Below, one piece after another: positions 1 to 7,831 of a stretch of DNA of 64,000 nucleotides. Both the position numbers and the translations under genes were made by a program. The notes below the pieces were generated by a model. It had not been told where the DNA came from and did no database searches. It worked only from the letters and a program-made list of their open reading frames with translations. Numbering within the stretch: position 1 is the first letter of the stretch; each line of letters opens with the position of its first letter. The stretch comes from WM-3-3 sp041660045 (GTDB taxonomy: Bacteria; Pseudomonadota; Gammaproteobacteria; Methylococcales; Methylomonadaceae), in NCBI GenBank assembly GCA_041660045.1, contig JBAZXA010000006.1, positions 62,001-126,000 of the forward strand, in the 5' to 3' direction.

Positions 1-1272
1 TATCGTAGTGATAGCCAGGCTAGGCTGCTTGTGGAAACTGCTGCGGATTCTTTAAGCAAGCAGTTAGAGTTTCAATTATTACGCATTAACTCGGGTTTTG
101 GTCAAGCTAGCCCATTCCCTGATTTTGATTTATGGAAGCAAACCAGCAGCATAGCTGGCATATGTTTGCATTTTGCTAGGCCAGAAGGTTCCGGTTATAA
201 CTTATGTAATGGCACCAAGATACCCAGTAAAAATTGGCCTGATCTGTTTGAATCAGTTTACCGCACATTATTTAAACCAGGTATGGCCATCACGCGCTCC
301 ATCATGTTCAATAACCAGGAGTATGGCAAGCTGACCATAACGCCTAGTGAAGAAATGGAAATTGATAAAGCCTGGCAAAATATTAATAGCTTATTTGGCT
401 TATCGCTGATTACCATTTTTGCTGTGTGTGTTTTGGTGTATTTAACGGTTAACCATACCTTGCAACCTACACGCAAGATAGTTGAAGGCATAGGGCGTTT
501 GGAGCTAGGTGATTTAGACTACCGCTTGCCGCCATTTAAATTAACGTTATGGCAACAAATTGGCCAAGCTATTAATCAGCTGGCAGCTAGCCAGCAACAA
601 TTGTTGGCGGAGCGGCAAAAGTTATTGCTTAAGTTGCTAAATATACAAGATGAAGAGCGCCGATATCTTGCCCGGGAATTACATGACGAGCTGGGGCAAT
701 GTTTGGCAGGCATTAATGCGGTGGCGGCGTCTATCAGCTATGTGGCAACGCAACAATGCCCCAGTTTAGTGGATGAGGCTGGCCATATCAGCCGGATTAG
801 TGAGCATATGATGGCGACTGTACGGGGGTTGCTAAGTCAGTTGCGGCCAGCAGAGTTTGACGAGCTGGGTCTGGCAGCTAGTTTAAATAGCTTAGTCAAT
901 GGTTGGAACAGTAGTAGCGCCGGCATGGTGCGTTTTAAACTGAACTTGATAGGCAATTGCGATGTGCTGCCCGAGGCTTTAGCCCTCACCTTGTTTAGGG
1001 TTGCCCAAGAAAGCTTGACCAATATCGCTAAACATTCAACCGCCGACCGGGCTAGCGTGACTTTGGTGGTACATCAGGATAGCGTCGATTTAGCGGTTAA
1101 AGATAATGGCAAAATCACCACCTTGCCTTCAAATCAAGGCCTTGGTATAGGTTTGCTGGGTATACAAGAACGCGTGTCGGCCTTGGATGGCCGCTTTAGT
1201 TTAGCAATAGCCCCGCCGCAAGGTTTGTCAGTTGAAGTTTGGTTACCCATTGCCCATAGTATGGCGAGTTAA
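1..1272 (+). CDS. MoxY/LapD-type sensor histidine kinase, 5' end cut by window
   Basis: Sensor kinase of the HisKA_3 (NarX/UhpB) class. The frame is open to base 1, so the N-terminus lies outside the window; the GTG at 31 is probably internal. The visible part begins in a periplasmic region resembling the LapD_MoxY_N domain. A membrane segment lies around bases 394-450, followed by a HAMP-like linker. The H-box ERRYLARELHDELGQCL has its phospho-accepting His codon at 682-684. The C-terminus is an HATPase_c domain with DNGK and GLGIGLLGIQERV. The response regulator starts 5 bases after the stop, so the two form one operon. In Paracoccus, MoxYX controls methanol oxidation genes. That role here is only suggested by family resemblance, and the signal sensed is unknown. 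Confidence 0.85.
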   Translation, partial: YRSDSQARLLVETAADSLSKQLEFQLLRINSGFGQASPFPDFDLWKQTSSIAGICLHFARPEGSGYNLCNGTKIPSKNWPDLFESVYRTLFKPGMAITRSIMFNNQEYGKLTITPSEEMEIDKAWQNINSLFGLSLITIFAVCVLVYLTVNHTLQPTRKIVEGIGRLELGDLDYRLPPFKLTLWQQIGQAINQLAASQQQLLAERQKLLLKLLNIQDEERRYLARELHDELGQCLAGINAVAASISYVATQQCPSLVDEAGHISRISEHMMATVRGLLSQLRPAEFDELGLAASLNSLVNGWNSSSAGMVRFKLNLIGNCDVLPEALALTLFRVAQESLTNIAKHSTADRASVTLVVHQDSVDLAVKDNGKITTLPSNQGLGIGLLGIQERVSALDGRFSLAIAPPQGLSVEVWLPIAHSMAS

Positions 1273-1277
1273 AGCAG

Positions 1278-1961
1278 GTGCAAATTGCCCGCATTGGTAT
1301 TTTATTAGTAGATGACCATGCCATAGTCCGGGAAGGTTACCGATCCTTACTGGCCAAGCAAGCTAGGCTGCAAGTGCTGGCCGAGGCGGGCGATAGCCAA
1401 CAGGCTTATGAGGCGTTCAAAGCGTGTAACCCCGATGTGGTGATTACCGATTTATCCTTGCCCGGTGTTAGCGGCTTGCAACTGATAGAGCGCATAAAAC
1501 GGCGTAGTGCCAATGCCAAAATTTTAGTCTTTAGTATGCACCAAAATCCTAGTTTTGCCTTGCAGGCATGCCGAGCTGGGGCTTTGGGCTATGTTACCAA
1601 AAGCAGCCAACCTGAGGTTTTGCTGCGGGCAATTGATGAAGTGTTTGCCGGTCGGCCTGCGTTAAGCCCCGATATAGCCCATGCCTTGGCGTTAGAAAAA
1701 CTGGGCACAGAACGTAGCGCATTAGAAACCTTAACGGTACGGGAATTTGAGATTTTGCGCTTGCTGGTTGCGGCTAACACCGTCGAAGAAATTGCTAAAA
1801 CCTTAAATATTAGCCCGAAGACGGTCAGTAATTGCCATTATTTAATCAAACGTAAATTGGCTGTCGATAGTGATATTGCCTTAACCCGATTGGCGATTAA
1901 GTTAGACATGGTTAATCTTTTGGAATTGGCGCCAGTTAGCAATGGGCTTAATGGCCAATAA
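1278..1961 (+). CDS. LuxR/NarL-family response regulator
   Basis: Cytoplasmic DNA-binding partner of the upstream kinase; 227 residues, normal for the family. The receiver domain shows the acidic pair D12-D13, the phosphorylation site D58 in VVITDLSLPG, and the conserved Lys in YVTKSSQP. The C-terminal LuxR-type helix-turn-helix includes LTVREFEILRLL and the recognition helix ISPKTVSNCHYLIKRKL. The start is GTG at 1278, 5 bases after the kinase stop, which implies translational coupling. MoxX/UhpA-like regulators fit this arrangement; the regulon cannot be read from the window. Confidence 0.88.
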   Translation: MQIARIGILLVDDHAIVREGYRSLLAKQARLQVLAEAGDSQQAYEAFKACNPDVVITDLSLPGVSGLQLIERIKRRSANAKILVFSMHQNPSFALQACRAGALGYVTKSSQPEVLLRAIDEVFAGRPALSPDIAHALALEKLGTERSALETLTVREFEILRLLVAANTVEEIAKTLNISPKTVSNCHYLIKRKLAVDSDIALTRLAIKLDMVNLLELAPVSNGLNGQ

Positions 1962-2520
1962 GCGGGTGAAAAAAATAGCTTAAGCAACCGCTAGTAACAG
2001 CCAATCAGGACAGGCTGCCCGTTGGCATATATTGCAAGTGTAAAAAAGCCTAATAGACCTAAGTTAATGAATTACGCAAATCAAGCATGCCCCGGTTTAA
2101 CAACGATGTGGCTAGCCTCAAGCCGCTAACCAAAACGTATGCCAAATAAACTAACGGCCAGTTTATGGCCAGCTTTACCTCGGCTTAACCTTCGTATGCG
2201 CATTTAACCTTGCTTCCGCGACTGCCTTATTGGCGTTATTTTCATAAAGGAAACACGATTCCAGGTAAGTGTGGATGCGTAAATCTTCACTCTTCCTAAA
2301 TACCCGCGTTTGCCGAATATAAAAGTTACCTTGATAAGGTTAGGGCAGGGTGCGGGTTGATAACATAAGCAAACAACAAGTATTTTAACTGGGCCTAATC
2401 TGTTTAGTGATTTTAAAACCTATTAAAGAATCCTAATCCTGCTATTCCACTCATCATAACCTTCCCCATTGGCGCTGGGCTATACCGGCCACAACTGTGT
2501 TTGGGAGTAGTAGCAAAAAA
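1962..2520. other. Non-coding stretch, nothing recognised
   Basis: About 560 bases between the response regulator and the lexA control region. I see no open frame with a ribosome binding site, no strong hairpin followed by a T-run, and no repeat. It may hold decayed sequence, but nothing can be named. Confidence 0.5.
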
Positions 2521-2525
2521 ATATT

Positions 2526-2563
2526 GTTCTTATATTGTTCTTATTTAAAGTTTGTAGTATATT
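2526..2563 (+). promoter_or_regulatory. Putative lexA promoter and LexA operator (GTTC-N7-GTTC)
   Basis: An 11-base unit, atattgttctt, is repeated in tandem at 2521-2531 and 2532-2542. It places GTTC at 2526-2529 and again at 2537-2540, exactly 7 bases apart. This is the form of the alphaproteobacterial LexA box, not the CTGT-N8-ACAG palindrome of Escherichia coli. A possible promoter overlaps it: TTGTTC at 2535-2540, a 17-base spacer, and TATATT at 2558-2563. A repressor bound to the repeat would cover the -35 element, as expected for autoregulation. The match is seen; the function is inferred. Confidence 0.55.
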
Positions 2564-2591
2564 TTACAGCAACAAAATAAAAACAAAATAT

Positions 2592-3233
2592 ATGGACACT
2601 CTTAGTCGTAAACAAAGACAAGTTTTTGATTTTTTATTGCAAAATCAAGATAACTTCGCCCAGCCACCTTCATTAGAAGAGCTATGTGCTGCGTTAGGTA
2701 TGAAGTCACGCGGTTCCTTACACCGGCTGATCCAAGGTTTACTGGATGCCCAGTTGATTGAACCTTTAGACCGCAAACATCGGGGTATTCGGCTTAGTGA
2801 AAAAGCCAAGACGATAGCCCGGAATAGTTTAGAAACACCAAATTCAATACGTTTCGTCGGCAAAATTGCGGCAGGAAAGCCAATTGAAGCCATAGAGGAA
2901 GTGCGTTACATGCTAATCCCCGATGAAATTAAAACGGCACAGCCTTGTTATGTGCTGAAAGTGCAGGGTGATTCGATGATTGAAGAGGGTATTTATGATG
3001 GCGATTGGGTTGTAATTGAACAACGTAGCCATGCCCGCAATGGAGAAATCGTAGTGGCTTTAATCAACAAGACCGAAGCTACTTTAAAGTTTATAGAGCA
3101 ATACCCGCATGAAACCTTGCTAATCCCTGCCAACTCGCAGTTGGCTACCCAGCGTTATCCGCCGTCACAGGTAGAAATACAAGGGGTATTAGTCGGCCAA
3201 ATGCGTAGTTACCGTCCGTCAATCCTTAAGTAA
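2592..3233 (+). CDS. lexA: LexA-type SOS repressor (S24 peptidase)
   Basis: Repressor of the SOS regulon that cleaves itself when RecA is activated; 213 residues from ATG 2592. This start gives the family-typical MDTLSRKQRQVFDFL; an upstream in-frame extension to 2535 lacks LexA features and would run through the operator. The N-terminal winged helix spans residues 1-68. The cleavage site is Ala94-Gly95 in KIAAGKP, the catalytic Ser is S128 in GDSM, and the general-base Lys is K166 in TEATLKFI. The recognition helix SRGSLHRLIQGL (residues 39-50) resembles the alphaproteobacterial SKSGIHRLITAL rather than the E. coli SPNAAEEHLKAL. No strong Shine-Dalgarno sequence is visible. A small membrane-peptide gene follows 17 bases after the stop. 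Confidence 0.9.
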   Translation: MDTLSRKQRQVFDFLLQNQDNFAQPPSLEELCAALGMKSRGSLHRLIQGLLDAQLIEPLDRKHRGIRLSEKAKTIARNSLETPNSIRFVGKIAAGKPIEAIEEVRYMLIPDEIKTAQPCYVLKVQGDSMIEEGIYDGDWVVIEQRSHARNGEIVVALINKTEATLKFIEQYPHETLLIPANSQLATQRYPPSQVEIQGVLVGQMRSYRPSILK

Positions 3234-3250
3234 TAAACTGGAGAAAGACT

Positions 3251-3397
3251 ATGTTGAAAAAAACTCATATGCGTGATCAAGCCGGTGCCCGTAAAATTGA
3301 AGACATCATGAACCACTACCATGCCAGTGCGCCAAATAGTACTACCGTAATACTCATGGTGGTCGGTGTGTTCTTATTGTTAGGTGGGCATGGTTAA
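3251..3397 (+). CDS. 48-residue single-pass membrane peptide, lexA-linked
   Basis: A short gene directly behind lexA, with a good Shine-Dalgarno GGAG at 3240-3243, 7 bases before ATG 3251. The product starts MLKKTHMRDQAGARKIED, a charged stretch of about 30 residues. It ends in a hydrophobic segment, TTVILMVVGVFLLLGG, followed by HG, so it looks tail-anchored in the inner membrane. I do not recognise the family. The 17-base gap from lexA and the absence of a terminator suggest co-transcription, hence SOS induction. Small division inhibitors often sit beside lexA (sulA in Pseudomonas, yneA in Bacillus, divS in Corynebacterium), so a checkpoint role is a reasonable guess. A TisB-like toxin or an unrelated peptide remain possible. 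Confidence 0.65.
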   Translation: MLKKTHMRDQAGARKIEDIMNHYHASAPNSTTVILMVVGVFLLLGGHG

Positions 3398-3714
3398 TCT
3401 TACGCTAAGCGCTGGCACTCGCCCTGTGCCCACTGTTGGCTGAATATCGGCTAGCTTTGGGTATAGGGATGCTTTCTAATCTAGGCGTGGGTAGGCGCAC
3501 TGGTTTAAAAGATTACCAAGTTTGGTGTAATTGGTGTTAAGAAGGTTTACACCGTTAATATCTAGATTGAGATTTTAATGTTTGAAGCCTTCGTGCTAAT
3601 CGGGGTGAGCTCCGCATTTCAGCAGGGAAATACAAAGTTAAAACTGCATTTGGTCAGATAAATAGAAGTTTAGTCTATCGTGCTATTGGGTTTGTCGCGT
3701 TATTGGCTTTAGGC
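3398..3714. other. Non-coding stretch, nothing recognised
   Basis: About 320 bases between the small peptide gene and the 3' end of the convergent DUF2380/3280-like gene. No convincing open frame, terminator or repeat is visible. Confidence 0.45.
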
Positions 3715-4236
3715 TTAATGCTGTTTATTAGGTGCAGGCGGGCTGTAGCGCTGGTCTAAATCATGGTCAATTTTAACTGTCAGCGTTTCTATGCCTTTTA
3801 AAGTGAGTTTGTGTTCGTTGCCTTTGCTTTCTACGATGTAATTGCCTATGATGCGGCCATCAGAGGTTCTGACCAGCTTTGCCATGATATAAGCAAATAA
3901 AAAGCTGGGTTTGTGCAAACGGCCAAGCACAATGTAATCAGCTTTTACCGATTGGGCCAGCTTAGCGGCTAGTTCGGCATGTGCAAATAAATAACCAACC
4001 CCCGCATTAGCTTGTTGTTGGCTTGCTGCGCTGATGGGGATAAGTTGGTAACCTGCTTTAAGCAGTTCGTTTTCCAATAAAATTTTTAAGCTGGCAGTCC
4101 TTTGTATTTCCGCTGGAATATGCGGGGCTAAGGTTAAATCGTTAAGCTCAAAATCTAATACGGCGATACGCGTTTCAGCGTTAGCTAAAGACCAAGTTAA
4201 AAGACTTAATAGCAAAATAATGCTCAGCTTATTCAT
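3715..4236 (-). CDS. Secreted DUF2380/DUF3280-like protein
   Basis: 173 residues with a clear N-terminal signal peptide (MNKLSIILLLSLLTWSLANA, likely cleaved after ANA), so the protein is probably periplasmic. The mature part opens with IAVLDFELNDLT and has alternating beta and alpha segments with YIVLGRLHKPS and DGRIIGNYIVE. This resembles the DUF2380/DUF3280 families of periplasmic proteins, which look like the TolB-N/FlgT nucleotide-binding-like fold. No catalytic residues are evident and the biochemical role is unknown. It stands alone on the minus strand between the lexA unit and the tautomerase gene. Confidence 0.65.
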   Translation of the reverse strand: MNKLSIILLLSLLTWSLANAETRIAVLDFELNDLTLAPHIPAEIQRTASLKILLENELLKAGYQLIPISAASQQQANAGVGYLFAHAELAAKLAQSVKADYIVLGRLHKPSFLFAYIMAKLVRTSDGRIIGNYIVESKGNEHKLTLKGIETLTVKIDHDLDQRYSPPAPNKQH

Positions 4237-4484
4237 AAGTTTGGAATAAAGTTTCAGCCTAAGTTTAAGCTTAATTTAACTGGTTTGGCACGGGTTAACA
4301 TCGGTTAAAATAAGGCTATCAGCAGTTGCTATCGGCATTTTATCTATTTATAGTGCGATACTTATACACTAATCCTAATCTCACCTCTTGCTTTTGCCTT
4401 GTGTGTAGAGATCATGAGGAGGCAGATTTAAGTCAATTTGCTGGGATTAGTCTCTTTTAGCTGCAATTATAGGAGTTAGTCTGT

Positions 4485-4832
4485 ATGCCGTTAGTAAATT
4501 TAAATACCAATGTAGATATATCAGAAGCCTTATCTAGCCAATTGTTGGCGCAGCTGTCCAAAGAACTGGCCAGCGCTACAGGTAAGCCAGAAAACTATGT
4601 CATGGTAGCAATAACTGTTAACAAAGCCATGCTATTTGGCGGCACAGCAGAGCCGTTGGCTTATCTGGAATGCAAAAGCATAGGTTTGTCGCCAGCCCAG
4701 GCAAAAGCGCTTGCGGCATCTTTACCAAAAATTATAACTGCGGCTTTAAATATTAAGCCTAATCGCATTTATATCGAATTTTCTAATTGTCCAGCGGAAT
4801 TTTGGGGTTGGAATGGTTCCACGTTTGGCTAA
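4485..4832 (+). CDS. MIF-family tautomerase
   Basis: 115 residues, the usual length of macrophage migration inhibitory factor (MIF) and D-dopachrome tautomerase homologues. The protein starts MPLVNLNTN, so removal of Met exposes the catalytic N-terminal proline. The C-terminal signature NRIYIEFSN...FWGWNGSTF is characteristic of MIF proteins. The family forms trimers and tautomerises phenylpyruvate-like keto/enol substrates; the physiological substrate in bacteria is unknown. A Shine-Dalgarno AGGAG lies just before ATG 4485. The 3' end overlaps the end of pyrF by 4 bases on the opposite strand, so the two genes converge. Confidence 0.88.
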   Translation: MPLVNLNTNVDISEALSSQLLAQLSKELASATGKPENYVMVAITVNKAMLFGGTAEPLAYLECKSIGLSPAQAKALAASLPKIITAALNIKPNRIYIEFSNCPAEFWGWNGSTFG

Positions 4833-5548
4833 CTAAATTGGGCTAATATCTGTTGTTGTATGGTTTCGGCCATTTGTTTACGATTTTCAGCATCGCGGAT
4901 AGGGCGGCCAACAACGATATAATCTGCACCATTTTGAAAGGCGGTAGCGACATCCACGACGCGTTTTTGGTCGTCTTCACGGTTATCAACAGGGCGTATG
5001 CCTGGGGTGATAATTAACAGGCGCTGGCCTAGTTCAGCTCTTATCATTGGTGCTTCTAGGCCAGATGAAACGATGCCGTCGCAGCCAATTTTTAAGGCTC
5101 GCTTGGCGCGGGATAACACGAGATCGCGGACATCGCATTGAAAACCTAAATCATCTAGGTCGCCGCGGTCTAAGCTGGTTAGCGCGGTCACTGCCAATAC
5201 TTTAAGCTCACCTTTTTCTTGTGCGGCAGCCTCCATTATTGCGTCGTTACCATGTATGGTGGCTAAGTCCACGCCTTTTAGGCTTAACGCTTTTATGGCG
5301 CGGCCTACTGTTGCTGGGACATCAAAAAATTTTAAATCAACAAAAACTTTTTTGTTTTGCTGCTTTAGCCATTCAATAAAGCCAAAATAATCACCCGACA
5401 TAAAAAGCTCCATGCCGACTTTATAAAAAATAACGGCATCACCCAGTTCTTCAACCAATGCCTGAGCTGCAGGGATGCTAGGCACGTCCAAGGCCATAAT
5501 CAAGCGTTCGCGGACGGGAATGGATTTGCTGGATAAGTAAGTGCTCAT
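4829..5548 (-). CDS. pyrF: Orotidine 5'-phosphate decarboxylase
   Basis: Converts OMP to UMP in the last step of pyrimidine synthesis; a cytoplasmic TIM-barrel enzyme. The catalytic DxKxxD-type motif is present as FVDLKFFDVPATV. Near the N-terminus MALDVPS supplies the first phosphate/ribose-site Asp, and the phosphate-binding loops are ITPGIRP and YIVVGRPI. About 239 residues, normal for the family. I place the start at ATG 5548; an in-frame TTG at 5554 would add two residues. No strong Shine-Dalgarno is visible. The gene is divergent from the AEC transporter and convergent with the tautomerase gene. Confidence 0.95.
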   Translation of the reverse strand: MSTYLSSKSIPVRERLIMALDVPSIPAAQALVEELGDAVIFYKVGMELFMSGDYFGFIEWLKQQNKKVFVDLKFFDVPATVGRAIKALSLKGVDLATIHGNDAIMEAAAQEKGELKVLAVTALTSLDRGDLDDLGFQCDVRDLVLSRAKRALKIGCDGIVSSGLEAPMIRAELGQRLLIITPGIRPVDNREDDQKRVVDVATAFQNGADYIVVGRPIRDAENRKQMAETIQQQILAQFS

Positions 5549-5673
5549 TATCAAAAAAGGTTGCAGTAGGTCATGGGAAAGCCAACATATTACCGGAACT
5601 TGTTTTTGCTGGGAATGTTAAAATCTAGAGACCGCTGTTTAGTTGCAAACAGTTTTTTATTGGCGCTGTGATA

Positions 5674-6600
5674 ATGACTTCAACTTTAATTCAAATGACA
5701 TTAATTATGGCGTGTGGGGCAGCTTGGCGGTACTTCTCTCCGGGTGGATTGGCAGCAGGCCAAACCCGCTTGGTGTTAACGTCGGTGGTGTATTATCTGT
5801 TGCTGCCCGCGATGGTGTTGGATGTGCTTTGGCGTGCCGAGATAGGCACACATTCCTTGCGCTATACCGCTTTAGGCGTAATTTGCGTGGTCTTTGCCTT
5901 ATTCTGCTTATGGTTGTTAGGGCTTGTTTTTAAACTTGAAAATAAGCGTGTAGGGGCAATGATACTTGCCGCAGGCTTTCCTAATGTAACCTATTTAGGC
6001 TTGCCGGTATTACAACAAACATTTGGCGATTGGGCGCAATCTGTGGTTATCCAGGTCGATTTGTTTGCCTTCTCGCCTTTAGTGTTTACCTTAGGGGTAG
6101 CAATTGCGAGAAGTTATGGTGAAGATAAGGATGAAAACCCCAAATCCATATTATCTTTTCTGAATGCACCACCTTTTTGGGCGGCCGCATTGGCAGTGCT
6201 GTTAAATGTAAATCAAATACCCGCTCCTGAGATGGTGACGGGTGTGTTACAAAAATTGGCCGCTGCCGTGGTGCCGCTAATGTTGTTTTCGTTAGGTTTA
6301 GCGCTCAGCTGGAAAGCGCTGACAGTACGTAACCTGCCTTATATGTTACCGGTAGTGGTGGTTAAACTGCTGTTAATGCCTTTGTTAGCGGTATTGATAG
6401 TGGATTATTTAGGTTTTCAAGGTGAGGATAAGGCCGCATCGGTTATGGAAATGGCAATGCCATGTATGTTATTAGGCATTGTTTTTTGCGACCGCTATCA
6501 TCTGGATGGCGCACTCTACGCCATGGCAGTGACTGTAACCACCGTGCTTAGCATGGTGAGCTTACCTTTTTGGCATAAAATGATGACAGTGGGTGGATAA
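5674..6600 (+). CDS. AEC-family (auxin efflux carrier-like) transporter
   Basis: About 308 residues of a polytopic inner-membrane protein with roughly ten hydrophobic segments. Family features include FPNVTYLGLPVLQQTFG in the middle and MEMAMPCMLLGIVFCDRY near the C-terminus. AEC proteins are secondary transporters, often exporting organic acids or amphipathic compounds; the substrate is not predictable here. The start is ATG 5674, or GTG 5668 two codons earlier, and neither has a clear Shine-Dalgarno. The cinA-like gene begins 3 bases after the stop, so the two are likely co-transcribed. Confidence 0.85.
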   Translation: MTSTLIQMTLIMACGAAWRYFSPGGLAAGQTRLVLTSVVYYLLLPAMVLDVLWRAEIGTHSLRYTALGVICVVFALFCLWLLGLVFKLENKRVGAMILAAGFPNVTYLGLPVLQQTFGDWAQSVVIQVDLFAFSPLVFTLGVAIARSYGEDKDENPKSILSFLNAPPFWAAALAVLLNVNQIPAPEMVTGVLQKLAAAVVPLMLFSLGLALSWKALTVRNLPYMLPVVVVKLLLMPLLAVLIVDYLGFQGEDKAASVMEMAMPCMLLGIVFCDRYHLDGALYAMAVTVTTVLSMVSLPFWHKMMTVGG

Positions 6601-6603
6601 AGC

Positions 6604-7830
6604 ATGCAGCCATTATTAGAAGTTTTTTCCCAAGGGGAAGAGATCATTACGGGTCTAACGGTGGACAGCAATGCGGCTTGGTTGTCCCAGCAAGCCGTTG
6701 CTTTAGGCTTTAGGGTGTCCAGGCATACCGCGGTCGGCGATAACCTAGCGGATTTGGTGGGGTTGTTGGGCGAAATTGCTAAGCGCGCTGATTGCTGCAT
6801 TTGTAGCGGAGGTTTGGGGCCAACGTCGGATGATTTGACGGCAGAGGCAGTAGCCCAAGCCTTTGCTAGTCCGTTACAGCTGGATTTGGTGGCATTAGAG
6901 CAAATTGAGCAGTTTTACCGGGTAAGAAACCGCCCGATGCCAGCAGTTAACCGGAAACAAGCTTATTTACCCCAAGGCGCTGAACGTTTGGATAATGCTT
7001 GGGGTACGGCGCCAGGTTTTAGCTTGCAAGCCGGGCGCTGTTGGTTTGCCTTTGTGCCAGGGGTGCCTTATGAAATGCGGCAGTTGTTTGAACAACGTAT
7101 TCTAGCAGGTTTATTTAAGCGCTTTGAGTTAAGGCCTAAACAATTGGTGACACTGAAAACCATAGGTTTGGGGGAGTCTGATTTGCAACAGCGCATAGGC
7201 AATATTGCCATACCAGATGAGGTTCAACTGGGCTTTTGCGCGCGTGAAGATGAAGTGCAGACCAAATTGCTGTTCCCAGCCGAGTATAATGTTACTGCTA
7301 TGCAAGCATTAGCAACGGCGGCGCAGCAGCAGATTGGCGATTATGTTTATGCGGTCACTGGTTTAGGCGATAGCGCTGAAAGTGTCGTGGACGTCATTGA
7401 TAAGCTGATGCAGACAAACAATGTTCAATTGACAGTCTTGGAAAGCGCAAGCCAGGGCTTGATTGCGGCAAAATGTTTGGGTATGGCTTGGTTACAAGCC
7501 GCTTTTTACCAGCAATCAATTGCCTTGTTAGCACAAAGCTTTGCCATCAACCTGGAGGCCAGCGATTTGTTGGCCACTGCCAAACAACTTGCTTTGGCAG
7601 TTCAGGCAAAAAATACCCAGCACTGGGTGCTAGTGCAACTTTATGATGGGGGTTATGAGCAATTTTCCAATAAAGATTGCGCAACAATTTTATATAATGT
7701 GCTGTTAACCGACACGGGCTTCCATACACGGACAGCAAGTGTTGCAGGTGCTGCCAAACGTAAGCAAAATCAAGCGGCAATTTTGGCGCTGGATTTACTA
7801 AGACGCTATTTACAAAACAAAGAAACCTAA
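6604..7830 (+). CDS. CinA-like protein with intact MoaB/Mog domain and degenerate PncC domain
   Basis: 408 residues laid out like CinA (competence/damage-inducible protein A). The N-terminal molybdopterin-binding-like domain is well conserved: SQGEEIITGLTVDSNAAWL, CICSGGLGPTSDDLT, FVPGVPYEM. The C-terminal half sits where the NMN deamidase (PncC) domain should be, but its signatures have decayed. ESCTGG is replaced by ESASQG, and the TGIAGP-type motif is missing, with VQLYDGGYEQF in that place. Only the final ALDLLRRYL helix looks normal. CinA proteins hydrolyse ADP-ribose and, through PncC, recycle NMN; here I expect the deamidase to be inactive. The neighbours are the AEC transporter (3-base gap) and uup (1-base gap). 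Confidence 0.85.
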   Translation: MQPLLEVFSQGEEIITGLTVDSNAAWLSQQAVALGFRVSRHTAVGDNLADLVGLLGEIAKRADCCICSGGLGPTSDDLTAEAVAQAFASPLQLDLVALEQIEQFYRVRNRPMPAVNRKQAYLPQGAERLDNAWGTAPGFSLQAGRCWFAFVPGVPYEMRQLFEQRILAGLFKRFELRPKQLVTLKTIGLGESDLQQRIGNIAIPDEVQLGFCAREDEVQTKLLFPAEYNVTAMQALATAAQQQIGDYVYAVTGLGDSAESVVDVIDKLMQTNNVQLTVLESASQGLIAAKCLGMAWLQAAFYQQSIALLAQSFAINLEASDLLATAKQLALAVQAKNTQHWVLVQLYDGGYEQFSNKDCATILYNVLLTDTGFHTRTASVAGAAKRKQNQAAILALDLLRRYLQNKET

Positions 7831-7831
7831 T

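Noticed and set aside
1..1272. Calling the left-edge sensor a LapD protein for the adhesin
   Set aside because: The N-terminus is LapD/MoxY-like, but the C-terminus is a histidine kinase with an H-box and ATPase domain, not GGDEF/EAL.
2551..2572. Possible E. coli-type SOS box (TTGTAG...TTTACAG)
   Set aside because: The half-sites are 10 rather than 8 bases apart and the left half is imperfect; the GTTC-N7-GTTC repeat just upstream is exact.
5643..5933. A 96-codon plus-strand frame at the start of the AEC transporter
   Set aside because: Overlaps the transporter in another frame; the transporter frame has the family motifs.
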